Origin: Sporosarcina sp. P32b | GTDB lineage: Bacteria; Bacillota; Bacilli; Bacillales_A; Planococcaceae | Direction: 5' to 3' | Length of the DNA: 64,000 nt | Assembly (NCBI RefSeq): GCF_002743335.1 | Contig: NZ_PDZB01000012.1 | Location: 29,149 to 93,148, forward strand | Part shown: piece after piece, positions 26,448 to 34,993 of the stretch | Numbering within the stretch: the stretch's first letter is position 1 | How the letters are laid out: each line of letters starts with the position of its first letter | Made by a program: the position numbers and the translations under genes | The notes under the pieces: generated by a model | Told to the model about the DNA's origin: nothing | Databases searched by the model: none | Seen by the model: only the letters and a program-made list of their open reading frames with translations

Positions 26448-26473
26448 CTACAAAATTCTACAACATCCTACAA
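26448..26473 (-). promoter_or_regulatory. Triple TTGTAG direct repeat, candidate GlnL-type box
   Basis: On the minus strand three TTGTAG units lie exactly 10 bp apart (plus-strand CTACAA at 26448, 26458 and 26468). The GlnL operator of Bacillus subtilis is TTTTGT-N4-TTTTGT, with the same 10-bp period. The site lies between the regulator gene and the transporter it probably controls. Confidence 0.55.
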
Positions 26474-26476
26474 AAA

Positions 26477-27352
26477 CTATTTTCGTCCTTCTATTGTTTC
26501 CATATATAACACATGCAGAAACTTCTTACTGTTCACTTTGGCTGGCCTGATGTCGATACTTTCTTCTTGAATCTGTTTCATTCTCAGACTAATCTCTTGG
26601 AAATCAAAGAAGCGTGGGGCATAGTATTCGAATTCATCGATTGTATAATCTACCGCGCCAAGCGATGCTAAATGTTCCATTGCTGTAAGGATGGACCGTC
26701 GGATTCTTTGCTCCATCGCCTTACTTTCTTTGGAGATGTCTCCATCTGGCACACCCAGTTTTGTCAACGCAGCTTCATATAGTTCCTTTAGAGGCGGTAA
26801 TTGAATAGCTCGCTGCTCATTCAAGACTTCCATGATGGCTACAATGTCGCGACTCGCGCTGTCACTGAAGATTCCCATATCATGTAGCTTCTTTAGAACA
26901 ATATCTTTCACTGATTGCTGTGCTTTAGGTTGTTCAACAGAACCGAATTGCGCCAGTGATTCCCGAATCGTCAATAAGGAGTTTTTCAGGCGTAACTGTT
27001 CCGCTGTACGTCGCACGATACTTTGTACTTCTATTTGATTGATCGGCTTATGTATGAAGAATTCGACACCGACTTGATAGGCTTCGCCTACCATTTCTTT
27101 GTTCACTACTTGGCTTAGCATGATAAATTGTCCATTATAGCCTTGTGTTTTCAACTGTTGAATTGTTTCGATCCCGTCAAGTTCAGGCATCAATAAATCG
27201 ATCAATACGACGTCTGGTGCAAGAGAAAGTATTTGAGGAATGGCTTTCACTCCACTTTCCGCCTCACCAATCACAATCCCTTCTTGCTCTGCCAATATAT
27301 TTTTCAGCATTACACGGCTTGCTTTGTCGTCATCTACGATAAAATATCTCAT
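26477..27352 (-). CDS. Response regulator with YcbB domain (GlnL-like)
   Basis: A 291-residue regulator. Residues 1-120 are a receiver domain with acidic residues VDDDK, phosphoacceptor Asp52 (VLIDLLMPELDG) and the conserved lysine in FIHKP. Residues 150-285 resemble the YcbB domain found in GlnL (YcbB) of Bacillus subtilis, a helical DNA-binding region (VKDIVLKKLHDMGIFSDSASRDIV...). GlnL activates glutamine uptake there. The gene overlaps the kinase gene by four bases (ATGA). Its neighbour transporter suggests a glutamate- or dicarboxylate-responsive version. Confidence 0.85.
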   Translation of the reverse strand: MRYFIVDDDKASRVMLKNILAEQEGIVIGEAESGVKAIPQILSLAPDVVLIDLLMPELDGIETIQQLKTQGYNGQFIMLSQVVNKEMVGEAYQVGVEFFIHKPINQIEVQSIVRRTAEQLRLKNSLLTIRESLAQFGSVEQPKAQQSVKDIVLKKLHDMGIFSDSASRDIVAIMEVLNEQRAIQLPPLKELYEAALTKLGVPDGDISKESKAMEQRIRRSILTAMEHLASLGAVDYTIDEFEYYAPRFFDFQEISLRMKQIQEESIDIRPAKVNSKKFLHVLYMETIEGRK

Positions 27353-28623
27353 GCTTCTATCTCCTCCATAATGGATTCCATAGGGATTTCCACTAGTACA
27401 TTCAGTCCTTGATCGAGACGCTTTACCACAATTGTACCTTGCATCGCTTCGATAATTGCACAGACATGCGATAATCCGATACCTGTTGCTGCTGTTCCTT
27501 GATCCGTAAATTTCGTCGTATACCCTGGTTCAAATATGATGGCTTCATGTTCAAAAGGAATTCCTTTTCCGGTGTCACATACACTAAAGCGCACCGACTT
27601 TTCATCTCTCTCGACTGTAATGAGTACTTGACCTTTTTCTTCAATGGCCTCCACTGCATTCGCTGTCAAATTGTTCAATACTGCGAGCAAAGGGACATGT
27701 TGGCCTGTTTGAAGATCCCCATCAATTACTGTTTCCAACGTGCATTCTTTACCGATCATTTCACTGTACTTTTCATTCGCAGTGACGACCATATTGAGTA
27801 AATCAGACAGGTAAAACACTTCTACTTGTTGCCGTGTTGTCCACTTTGATAACCCTGCCAGAATTCGCTGAGAATCCTTTTTCACTTCATGGATTTCCTG
27901 CGCAATGTGTAACGCTTGGGTGCTAAGTTCCGGTTGATTCTCTTTTTTTAGCTTGCGGTATAAATCATGACTCGATGCAGTGATTTGTTCTATATGGTTC
28001 ATGGACTTTTGTAAATACAATGCTTCCGCGTATAGCTCAGAACCTACTCCAAGCATTTCCTCTACACGCTGCTTCTCTTTTGATAATGCCACAGAACTAT
28101 ATAATCCCACCGTGAAGAAACTTCGCAATAATGCGACCCCCACTAGAATCCCCCACTCCTTACCATTAAGCAGTGAACTATGTAACCACCAGTTACGCAG
28201 TGCATGCTCTGATGTGTTGCTCACTACTTCAAATACGAAAGCCAATGCACCCAGTCGAAGTGGTAAAGATTTATACTTTTCAAGACCGACGAAATGCCAG
28301 CCGACCGCCACGATAAAGTAAAACAAAAAGACAGGTACATGCATTTGTAAACTCTCAAGCAAATCAACACCAAGCCATAGTTCCTTCGTTATGCGAAATA
28401 CTACTACCGTAACGGCTGTAACGAATCCTGTGCGCAAGATAGAAACAGGTGGATAAATAAGAATCAATAAAAAGAATACTATACCGCCCAGCGCAAAACG
28501 GAACATCTCGTCGTCAAACGGCATCACTTTCAACTCGCCGGTCAGAGCTGTCAAGATTGCAATAAAGGCAATTCTAGCCGCTTCCGATTGATATATATGG
28601 CGCCACATTAATTTTATATTCAT
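27349..28623 (-). CDS. Sensor histidine kinase, GlnK-like
   Basis: A 424-residue membrane kinase. Residues 20-185 contain about six hydrophobic segments, with no large extracytoplasmic domain, followed by a helical dimerisation region and a HATPase domain with the N box (NNLTANAVEAIEEKG), G1 box (CDTGKGIPF), F-box (IIFEPGYTTK) and G2 (GIGLSHV). This resembles GlnK (YcbA) of Bacillus subtilis, which pairs with GlnL. Two adjacent ATG codons (28626 and 28623) are possible; the second gives a better distance to AGGAG. It is first in an operon with the response regulator. Confidence 0.83.
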   Translation of the reverse strand: MNIKLMWRHIYQSEAARIAFIAILTALTGELKVMPFDDEMFRFALGGIVFFLLILIYPPVSILRTGFVTAVTVVVFRITKELWLGVDLLESLQMHVPVFLFYFIVAVGWHFVGLEKYKSLPLRLGALAFVFEVVSNTSEHALRNWWLHSSLLNGKEWGILVGVALLRSFFTVGLYSSVALSKEKQRVEEMLGVGSELYAEALYLQKSMNHIEQITASSHDLYRKLKKENQPELSTQALHIAQEIHEVKKDSQRILAGLSKWTTRQQVEVFYLSDLLNMVVTANEKYSEMIGKECTLETVIDGDLQTGQHVPLLAVLNNLTANAVEAIEEKGQVLITVERDEKSVRFSVCDTGKGIPFEHEAIIFEPGYTTKFTDQGTAATGIGLSHVCAIIEAMQGTIVVKRLDQGLNVLVEIPMESIMEEIEA

Positions 28624-28686
28624 CATTCTGCTCCTAATAAATAAGTAATCGTACACGTATTATAGCAACCAGAAAAACATTGTACA

Positions 28687-28712
28687 GTTTTGGACTTGGA
28701 TATTACGGGTAC
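28687..28712 (+). promoter_or_regulatory. Sigma-B-like promoter for the YhfK-like gene
   Basis: GTTTTG (28687-28692), 14 bp, GGGTAC (28707-28712) fits the sigma-B pattern with five of six -10 positions. It gives a leader of about 40 bases. Confidence 0.5.
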
Positions 28713-28761
28713 TGTAAGAAGGTACATTTATTATATTTATATATCGAAAGGATGATAATAC

Positions 28762-29412
28762 ATGAAAGTTTTAGTTGTAGGTGCAAACGGTCAGATCGGG
28801 AAACAGTTAGTTTCATTGATTCAAGACAGCAATACACTGGAAGCAAAAGCCATGATCCGCAAGCAAGAGCAAGCGGAACATTTTGAGAAAATCGGTGCGG
28901 AAACCGTGCTTGTAGATCTTGAAGGCGAAGTGGACGACATCGTAAAAGCAGCAGACGGCGTAGATGCGATCGTCTTCACAGCAGGCTCCGGCCCAAAAAC
29001 GGGGCCAGATAAAACTATGATGATCGACCTTGACGGCGCTATTAAAACTATCCAAGCAGCGCAGAAAGCTGACGTTAAACGTTTCATCATGATTAGTTCA
29101 TACGACACAACACGTAAAGCGATCCAGGAAGCACCGGAATCATTTGCTCCATACGTTGTAGCAAAACACTATGCAGATGAATGGTTACGCTCGACTGATC
29201 TAGACTATACGATGATTCATCCAGGTGCTTTAACAAACGACAATGGAACAGGCAAAGTAAAAGCCGCGGCTACTGTCGAACCAAACGAAGTGCCACGTGA
29301 TGATATTGCGGAAGTGATCTTCGCTTGTTTAGAAAACGACTCAACGATCGGCAAAGAGTTCCAAGTAATTGGTGGCTCTACACCGATTAAAGAAGCAATC
29401 GAAAAATTATAA
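28762..29412 (+). CDS. Atypical short-chain dehydrogenase (YhfK-like)
   Basis: A 216-residue cytoplasmic NAD(P)-binding protein. The dinucleotide motif is VVGANGQIGKQL at the N-terminus, and the beta-alpha pattern continues through MISSYDTT to YVVAKHYADEWLR, which occupies the place of the YxxxK motif. It belongs to the atypical SDR group with YhfK/YwnB. Its reaction is unknown. A sigma-B-like promoter suggests stress induction. GAAAGGATG precedes the ATG, and a strong terminator follows. Confidence 0.82.
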   Translation: MKVLVVGANGQIGKQLVSLIQDSNTLEAKAMIRKQEQAEHFEKIGAETVLVDLEGEVDDIVKAADGVDAIVFTAGSGPKTGPDKTMMIDLDGAIKTIQAAQKADVKRFIMISSYDTTRKAIQEAPESFAPYVVAKHYADEWLRSTDLDYTMIHPGALTNDNGTGKVKAAATVEPNEVPRDDIAEVIFACLENDSTIGKEFQVIGGSTPIKEAIEKL

Positions 29413-29437
29413 TTATGGCTAATTCAAATCACTAAAA

Positions 29438-29474
29438 TAAACGATCAGAAGTCTAAAGCTTCTGATCGTTTTTT
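29438..29474 (+). terminator. Terminator of the YhfK-like gene
   Basis: AACGATCAGAAG pairs perfectly with CTTCTGATCGTT, followed by TTTT. Confidence 0.87.
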
Positions 29475-29512
29475 CTAGCCAATGAACTGCGCTTCTATAT
29501 CTAGCTTCATCT

Positions 29513-30427
29513 TTATACGCTTTCCTTCTTGTTTTGGATATCCAACAGTGTTATAGGAACCTTCTTGCGATAATTGACAAAGCAAATACTGACAACGACT
29601 AGCAATAAGCCTACCCACAACGTATGTGTCATGGGCTCTCCAACAAATACCGTACTAATAAACACAGAAATTACGGGCACTAAAAAAGTGAAAACAGCCA
29701 CCTTACTTGCCTCTCCCGCACGAATGAGCGAATAGTAAATGATATAGGCAACAGGGATACCCATCGTTGCACCGAAACCAAGTCCAAACATATACATAGG
29801 ATGCCATTCGATTGATGACCAGCTCTCTGTAATGGCACTGAGTACAAGTAGTACCATACCCCCTATAGTAAACTGCATCGCGACCATCCAATACGCATCA
29901 ATTTCTTCACTTACCTTTTTCACATATGCAACACCAATTGCCCAAAAGAATGCTGTTAATATACCTAATATCACGCCCATTATAGAAATCTGGGTAGTGA
30001 AATGATCCACACTAACTACACTAATTCCGATGAATCCAATCAGCAGGCCAGTTACTTTAATCACCGTCATACTTTCGCCCAACCACATCCAAGCAAATAA
30101 TCCAAGAAGGACTGGCTGGAAATATACAAGTACAGAAAATAGCCCGCCTGGCAAATAGTGTAGCCCAATTGTATGCAAGCCGAAAAACAGGACGGTGTTG
30201 AACAAAGCTGAAATACAATACTTCCGCCAATGCTGACGCCATTGCAATCTGTCACGTAGCTTGATAATCAGCAATACAATCAAACAACCGCCAAGCAACG
30301 CACGCATTCCCGAGAATAATAGTGGCGGTGCATACACGATCGATAGTTTGTAAATTGGCCAACTAACGCCCCAAATCAAAACTAAAACTGCCAACGCGAC
30401 GGTAGATTTTGTAAATAGCTTGTTCAC
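29513..30427 (-). CDS. EamA/DMT-family transporter
   Basis: A 304-residue membrane protein with ten hydrophobic segments and two EamA repeats (first repeat VLIWGVSWPIYKLSI, second repeat ILTAFFWAIGVAYVKK). The start is uncertain. GTG 30427 (VNKLFTK) is chosen because AAAGG lies eight bases upstream; ATG 30457 would add ten residues with no ribosome site in front. The C-terminal tail is basic and hydrophilic. A single gene. The exported compound is unknown. Confidence 0.82.
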   Translation of the reverse strand: MNKLFTKSTVALAVLVLIWGVSWPIYKLSIVYAPPLLFSGMRALLGGCLIVLLIIKLRDRLQWRQHWRKYCISALFNTVLFFGLHTIGLHYLPGGLFSVLVYFQPVLLGLFAWMWLGESMTVIKVTGLLIGFIGISVVSVDHFTTQISIMGVILGILTAFFWAIGVAYVKKVSEEIDAYWMVAMQFTIGGMVLLVLSAITESWSSIEWHPMYMFGLGFGATMGIPVAYIIYYSLIRAGEASKVAVFTFLVPVISVFISTVFVGEPMTHTLWVGLLLVVVSICFVNYRKKVPITLLDIQNKKESV

Positions 30428-30561
30428 TCCTCCATCCTTTCTAATTGGGTTAATCATTTAAATCTAGTCTATTCTCTCAATCTTTTTTATGACTCTACTC
30501 AAAGACAAAGGTTTTCTTTTTGGCAAAAATTCCTTATGATTACTAATGGAGGCGATTTTAA

Positions 30562-30996
30562 ATGAAAAAACTATTTGCCATGATGATAACTGCTGCTCTA
30601 TTAGCTGCTTGTAGCAATGATGAACCGAAAGAACCGATTGAATCAACGGAGCCCGTGGAAGAGACTGCACCGGTAGAACCAGCAAGTGACGGATTGGAAG
30701 AAGGTCTAAAAGCAGATACGGTAGAACATGAGTATGTCGCATTTGCTGAGGACAAGGTTCCTGTTAATTCCAAAGTGAAGTTTATCGGAACCGTGACAGG
30801 AGTAAATGAAGGAACTTTAACTGTCCAAAGCAAAGCGGAACAATCCACGGATGAAGTCATATACGTCAAAGATATTCGACTTGGAGAACGTACAGATATT
30901 TTGGAAGGCTTCGACGTTTCCGTTTACGGTACGTATGACGGGAAAGACGATGGGGATGTACCTGTTATTAAAGGGATTTTCATTGATGCGGACTGA
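30562..30996 (+). CDS. Lipoprotein with predicted beta-rich domain
   Basis: A 144-residue protein with a lipoprotein signal peptide ending in LLAAC (Cys17). A linker rich in Glu and Pro (residues 20-45) leads into a beta-rich part (KVKFIGTVTGVNEGTLTVQSK...FDVSVYGTYDGKDDGDVPVIKGIFI) that resembles an OB-fold. I do not recognise a named family. GGAGG precedes the ATG. A likely membrane-anchored surface protein of unknown role. Confidence 0.72.
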   Translation: MKKLFAMMITAALLAACSNDEPKEPIESTEPVEETAPVEPASDGLEEGLKADTVEHEYVAFAEDKVPVNSKVKFIGTVTGVNEGTLTVQSKAEQSTDEVIYVKDIRLGERTDILEGFDVSVYGTYDGKDDGDVPVIKGIFIDAD

Positions 30997-31095
30997 AAAC
31001 TGAAAGAATCAACCAGAACCGGTAAATTTACACGCTTTGACAATAGATCCTAGAGGTATAGTACATTTACAGAGAAAGAGCCGCAAAAAGGACAG

Positions 31096-31124
31096 AAGCG
31101 ACATACGATTGTATGTCGCTTTTT
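31096..31124 (+). terminator. Hairpin terminator in front of the YitT gene
   Basis: AAGCGACATAC pairs with GTATGTCGCTT and ends in a T tract. It lies 100 bp after the lipoprotein gene and only 18 bp before the next start codon. A TTGACA at 31037 lies upstream of it, so it could be either a late terminator or an attenuator. Confidence 0.75.
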
Positions 31125-31141
31125 CGGAAAGAGGGGATTGA

Positions 31142-31984
31142 ATGCAACGAAAAATAATAGATTATGCCGCTTTAATATTTGGATCATTCATATTTGCAAT
31201 CGGAATTAACTACTTTGCCATTCCGAATATGCTATCTGAAGGCGGCGTTATCGGGATTACTATCATTACATACTATTTATTCGAATGGTCACCTGGACTT
31301 GTCAGTTTCATAATCAACTTAGCACTGGTCGCGATCGGGTACAAATTCTTCAGTAAACGAACGATTATCTATACCGTCATCACCATCATATTCTCGTCCA
31401 TTTTCCTTGAGCTAACGAAGAATTGGGGAGAACAGTTAGGTAGTGATACATTACTTGCCGCATTATTTGCAGGTTTATTTGTTGGTGGTGGTCTCGGAAT
31501 GATCTTCCGTGTTGGCGGTACTTCCGGGGGTGCAACTACTGTGGCTCGGATGCTTCAGCAGTGGCTTGGCTGGAGTGTTGGAAAAGCGATGCTCGTCATT
31601 GATATTTCCGTCATTTTGTTGTCTGCCTTTGTTATCGGGAAGGAAAAAGCGATGTTTACGCTCGTTGCTGTGTACGTGGGGGCTAAAGTAATTGATAAAA
31701 TCGTAGACGGTGCAGATGACCGAAAAGCCGTAATGATTATTTCGAAACATCAAGAGGATATTCGACAAGAATTACTCACAACCATGGGCAGAGGCGTAAC
31801 CATTCTTGATGGACGCGGCGGTTATACGCTCGAGAAACAAGCCATATTGTACATTATTATTAACCAAACAGAAATCGTACAGTTAAGACGTATTTTGGAG
31901 CGGGTAGACGAAGATGCATACGTTACCATCAATAATGTACAAGAAATTTTCAAGCGCGGATTTAAGGAAAGACGACCAAAATAA
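31142..31984 (+). CDS. YitT family membrane protein
   Basis: A 280-residue protein of the YitT group: five or six N-terminal hydrophobic segments with the glycine-rich motif FRVGGTSGGATTVARML, then a C-terminal cytoplasmic DUF2179 domain (RGVTILDGRGGYTLEKQAILYIIINQTEIVQLRRIL). The family has many paralogues in Bacillus and no settled function. AGAGGGGATT precedes ATG 31142. It is followed by the luciferase-like oxidoreductase gene, whose ribosome site lies in a hairpin. Confidence 0.87.
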   Translation: MQRKIIDYAALIFGSFIFAIGINYFAIPNMLSEGGVIGITIITYYLFEWSPGLVSFIINLALVAIGYKFFSKRTIIYTVITIIFSSIFLELTKNWGEQLGSDTLLAALFAGLFVGGGLGMIFRVGGTSGGATTVARMLQQWLGWSVGKAMLVIDISVILLSAFVIGKEKAMFTLVAVYVGAKVIDKIVDGADDRKAVMIISKHQEDIRQELLTTMGRGVTILDGRGGYTLEKQAILYIIINQTEIVQLRRILERVDEDAYVTINNVQEIFKRGFKERRPK

Positions 31985-32022
31985 ATTATAATTTCTACTA
32001 GTTCATTTCCCTTAACATCTTG

Positions 32023-32060
32023 AACTACCTCCTATACCATTACAAGTAAAGGAGGTAGTT
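32023..32060 (+). promoter_or_regulatory. Hairpin burying the ribosome site of the luciferase-like gene
   Basis: AACTACCTCCT (32023-32033) is the exact complement of AGGAGGTAGTT (32050-32060). The right arm contains the Shine-Dalgarno of the TTG start at 32064. The T-run after the stem is poor, so it looks more like a translational lock than a terminator. Confidence 0.55.
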
Positions 32061-32063
32061 ACT

Positions 32064-33107
32064 TTGTCAAAATCTATGGACAAACGACCGCCTATACAAT
32101 TATCTATTCTTGATTTAGCGACAATTTATAATAATGAAACGGCTAGACAAACATTGAAACATTCCACTGACTTGGTTCAATTAGCAGATCGACTCGGTTA
32201 TACACGCTATTGGTTTGCGGAACATCACAATACAAAATTCCAAGTAAGTTCTTCTCCCGACTTGCTGGCAGCACACGCTGCAGCTCACACGAATCGCATT
32301 CGCGTGGGTTCAGGTGGAGTCATGCTACCCAATCATAGTCCATTGAAAGTTGTGGAAAACTTTTCATTGCTGGAATCATTGCATCCGGGGCGCATCGACC
32401 TTGGCATTGGACGTGCCCCAGGAACTGATGGTATGACTGCTTTGGCATTAAGACGCTCACGAGAAGCCGTGACAACATATGACTTCCCTGAACAGTTCGC
32501 AGAGTTATTGGCATTTTTCACGAATAACTTCCCCGACGAGCACCCGTTTAGCAAAATCAGTGCCACAGCAGAAGAATCCATACCTGATTTGTTCATGCTC
32601 GGATCAAGTGACGGAGGTATGCAGTTTGCCGCTGAATATGGACTTGGCTTTGCATTCGCTGCACATATTAACCCGAAGTTAGCCATCCCTATGCTGCGAA
32701 CATACCGGGAACGATTTAAGCCATCACAATTCTTGAGTAAACCAAAGGGAATTCTAGCTTTGATCGTAGTTTGTGCCGATACAGAAGAACGTGCACGTCA
32801 ACTCGCACTTCCTGCACAGTTACAATGGGCACGTTGGGGAACCGGAAATTACAAATTGCCACCACCGTCCCTCGAAGATGCCATTTCACATTCTTTCTCA
32901 ACTGCAGAAGATGCCGTCACGAAAGAAAATGATGGACGCTTTGTCATTGGTACTCCCTCCCAAGTAAAAGAACAGCTCGAGTCACTTGCAGAAGAAGCGA
33001 TGGTCGATGAAATCATGATTTTAAATATGATTCCGGATACACAAGCGAGAGAACAGTCATTCCATCTGATTGCCAAAGCTTTTCAATTAGCGAGAAATTT
33101 ACCCTAA
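32064..33107 (+). CDS. LLM-class flavin-dependent oxidoreductase
   Basis: A 347-residue soluble enzyme of the bacterial luciferase-like monooxygenase superfamily, TIM-barrel type, single component (MsnO8-like). Characteristic pieces are LSILDLATIYNNETARQTLKHS, YWFAEHHNTKFQVSSSPDLL, IRVGSGGVMLPNHSPLKVVENF and DLGIGRAPGTDG. These enzymes use reduced flavin (FMNH2 or F420H2); FMN is expected in this organism. The start is TTG 32064, eight bases after GGAGG, which is held in a perfect 11-bp hairpin. The substrate is unknown. Confidence 0.87.
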   Translation: MSKSMDKRPPIQLSILDLATIYNNETARQTLKHSTDLVQLADRLGYTRYWFAEHHNTKFQVSSSPDLLAAHAAAHTNRIRVGSGGVMLPNHSPLKVVENFSLLESLHPGRIDLGIGRAPGTDGMTALALRRSREAVTTYDFPEQFAELLAFFTNNFPDEHPFSKISATAEESIPDLFMLGSSDGGMQFAAEYGLGFAFAAHINPKLAIPMLRTYRERFKPSQFLSKPKGILALIVVCADTEERARQLALPAQLQWARWGTGNYKLPPPSLEDAISHSFSTAEDAVTKENDGRFVIGTPSQVKEQLESLAEEAMVDEIMILNMIPDTQAREQSFHLIAKAFQLARNLP

Positions 33108-33142
33108 GTGAAGTAAGAACGTATTATTTGCACACACAGCTT

Positions 33143-33167
33143 CCCACCCAAAATGTGGTGGGTTTTT
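33143..33167 (+). terminator. Terminator of the luciferase-like gene
   Basis: CCCACC pairs with GGTGGG across an eight-base loop and is followed by five T. Confidence 0.75.
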
Positions 33168-33343
33168 CATCGTGATTTTATACTATTCGCACTCCTCCCA
33201 AGAGTCGCAACTATCTTCCAATTTAATTATTTCAATAAAGCATTTCACTCAACGGAGTTCTTCTATATACTTGATAATATCTGAAAAATTTATACCTTTT
33301 CGTGATGGATTGAATAGTATTTTTCTAGTGGGAGGAGATTATC

Positions 33344-34876
33344 ATGGATAAACAGAAAAAAGGATTTTTCCAAAAGTTTTTGGATATGATTGAGAAAACC
33401 GGTAACCGATTGCCACATCCGGTAACATTATTCGCTGTTTTGGCTTTATTGGTAATCGTCATCTCGGCAGTCGTCTCTTACTTCGGTGTTAGTGCAGAGC
33501 ATCCAGGTAAAGAAGGCGAAATGATTGAAGTAAATAACTTATTGAGTAGTGAAGGTATTCATTACATCATTACGAATATGACCGATAACTTTATCGGTTT
33601 TGCTCCGCTTGGCGTCGTGCTCATCACGATGCTTGGTATTGGTGTCGCAGAAGGTTCAGGATTAATCAGTGCTTTACTTCGCGGCTTTGTAATGTCTGTT
33701 CCAAAACGCATGATCACGCTAGGATTAGTATTTGCAGGGGTTATGTCGAGTGTAGCGTCTGACGCGGGCTACGTTGTCTTGCCGCCACTAGGCGCGGTAT
33801 TGTTCGCAGCACTTGGAAGACACCCTCTTGCGGGTCTAGCAGCTGCCTTTGCCGGGGTCTCCGGTGGATTCAGTGCCAACTTGCTACTATCGGGTACCGA
33901 TGCATTACTTGGTGAATTGACGATCATGTCCGCAGCGATCATTAATCCCGAATATGCAGAAGGTATGAATATTGCCATGAACTACTACTTCATCGCATTT
34001 TCTGTTATCGTTTTGACATTCGTCGGTGCATGGGTCACAGAGAAAATCGTAGAACCACGTCTTGGCGAATATAACGGTGAATTCCGTGAAAAAGTAGAAA
34101 AGCTAACTCGTCTTGAAAAGAAAGGTCTGATTTTAGCAGGTGTTTCTGTCGTTGTTGCAGGAGCATTGGTTGCACTTCTTGTTGTATTCCCTGGTGCTCC
34201 GTTGCGTGGGGATGAAGCAGATATGCCGATCATCAAATCACCTTTCATGAAATCGCTCGTGCCGATCATTGCCTTTATGTTCTTTGTGCCGGGTCTTGTT
34301 TACGGTAGAGTAACGAAATTAATTCGTAATGACAAAGACGTAGCCGCTATGATGTCGACAACGATGTCTGCAATGGGTATGTTTATCGTCCTGTCATTCA
34401 CAGCAAGTCAGTTCGTCGCATTCTTCTCCGAGTCCAATATGGGCTTGGTGCTAGGTGTTTACGGTGCAAACTTCCTTGACAGTATTAGTTTAACAGGGAT
34501 TCCTTTGTTACTGATGTTCATCCTTATTGCGGCGTTCATCAACTTGTTCATCGGTAGCGCATCTGCGAAATGGGCTATGATGGCACCGGTGTTCGTACCG
34601 ATTATGATGCAGCTAGGCTATTCTCCTGAATTGACGCAAATGGCGTATCGAGTGGCGGATTCTTCAACTAATATCATCTCACCGCTCATGACCTATTTTG
34701 CGATCATCATCGCCTTTGCACAGAAGTACGATAAGAAGATGGGAATCGGGACGCTCGTTTCCGTTATGTTCCCCTATTCCATGTTCTTCTTACTATTCTG
34801 GAGCGTAACGTTAATTATTTGGATGTTGCTAGGGATCGATCTTGGACCCGGCTCCCCTATTTATTACTTAAAATAA
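33344..34876 (+). CDS. AbgT family transporter
   Basis: A 510-residue inner-membrane protein with a dozen hydrophobic segments, matching the AbgT family (E. coli AbgT imports p-aminobenzoyl-glutamate; MtrF and YdaH export sulfonamides). Recognisable stretches are TGNRLPHPVTLFAVLALLV at the N-terminus, VASDAGYVVLPPLGA and the reentrant segments SGGFSANLLLSGTDAL and GSASAKWAMMAPVFVP. GGGAGGAG lies six bases before the ATG. A single gene with its own terminator. The direction of transport is not clear from the sequence. Confidence 0.88.
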   Translation: MDKQKKGFFQKFLDMIEKTGNRLPHPVTLFAVLALLVIVISAVVSYFGVSAEHPGKEGEMIEVNNLLSSEGIHYIITNMTDNFIGFAPLGVVLITMLGIGVAEGSGLISALLRGFVMSVPKRMITLGLVFAGVMSSVASDAGYVVLPPLGAVLFAALGRHPLAGLAAAFAGVSGGFSANLLLSGTDALLGELTIMSAAIINPEYAEGMNIAMNYYFIAFSVIVLTFVGAWVTEKIVEPRLGEYNGEFREKVEKLTRLEKKGLILAGVSVVVAGALVALLVVFPGAPLRGDEADMPIIKSPFMKSLVPIIAFMFFVPGLVYGRVTKLIRNDKDVAAMMSTTMSAMGMFIVLSFTASQFVAFFSESNMGLVLGVYGANFLDSISLTGIPLLLMFILIAAFINLFIGSASAKWAMMAPVFVPIMMQLGYSPELTQMAYRVADSSTNIISPLMTYFAIIIAFAQKYDKKMGIGTLVSVMFPYSMFFLLFWSVTLIIWMLLGIDLGPGSPIYYLK

Positions 34877-34887
34877 GACAACCACTA

Positions 34888-34924
34888 CCCCCTAAGTGCA
34901 TCCTTTGCTCTTACGGGGTTTTTT
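34888..34924 (+). terminator. Terminator of the AbgT gene
   Basis: CCCCCTAAG pairs with CTTACGGGG (one mismatch), followed by six T. Confidence 0.8.
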
Positions 34925-34940
34925 ATGATAGTATAGTAGT

Positions 34941-34955
34941 TGATAATGGTTTTCA
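34941..34955. promoter_or_regulatory. Possible Fur/PerR-type box before the nitroreductase
   Basis: TGATAATGGTTTTCA fits the 7-1-7 Fur pattern TGATAAT-N-ATTATCA at all seven left and five of seven right positions. It lies 38 bp before the start codon. Confidence 0.3.
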
Positions 34956-34993
34956 TTTAGAATGATTCTATCTATCAAAAGGAGTTTTTATTT

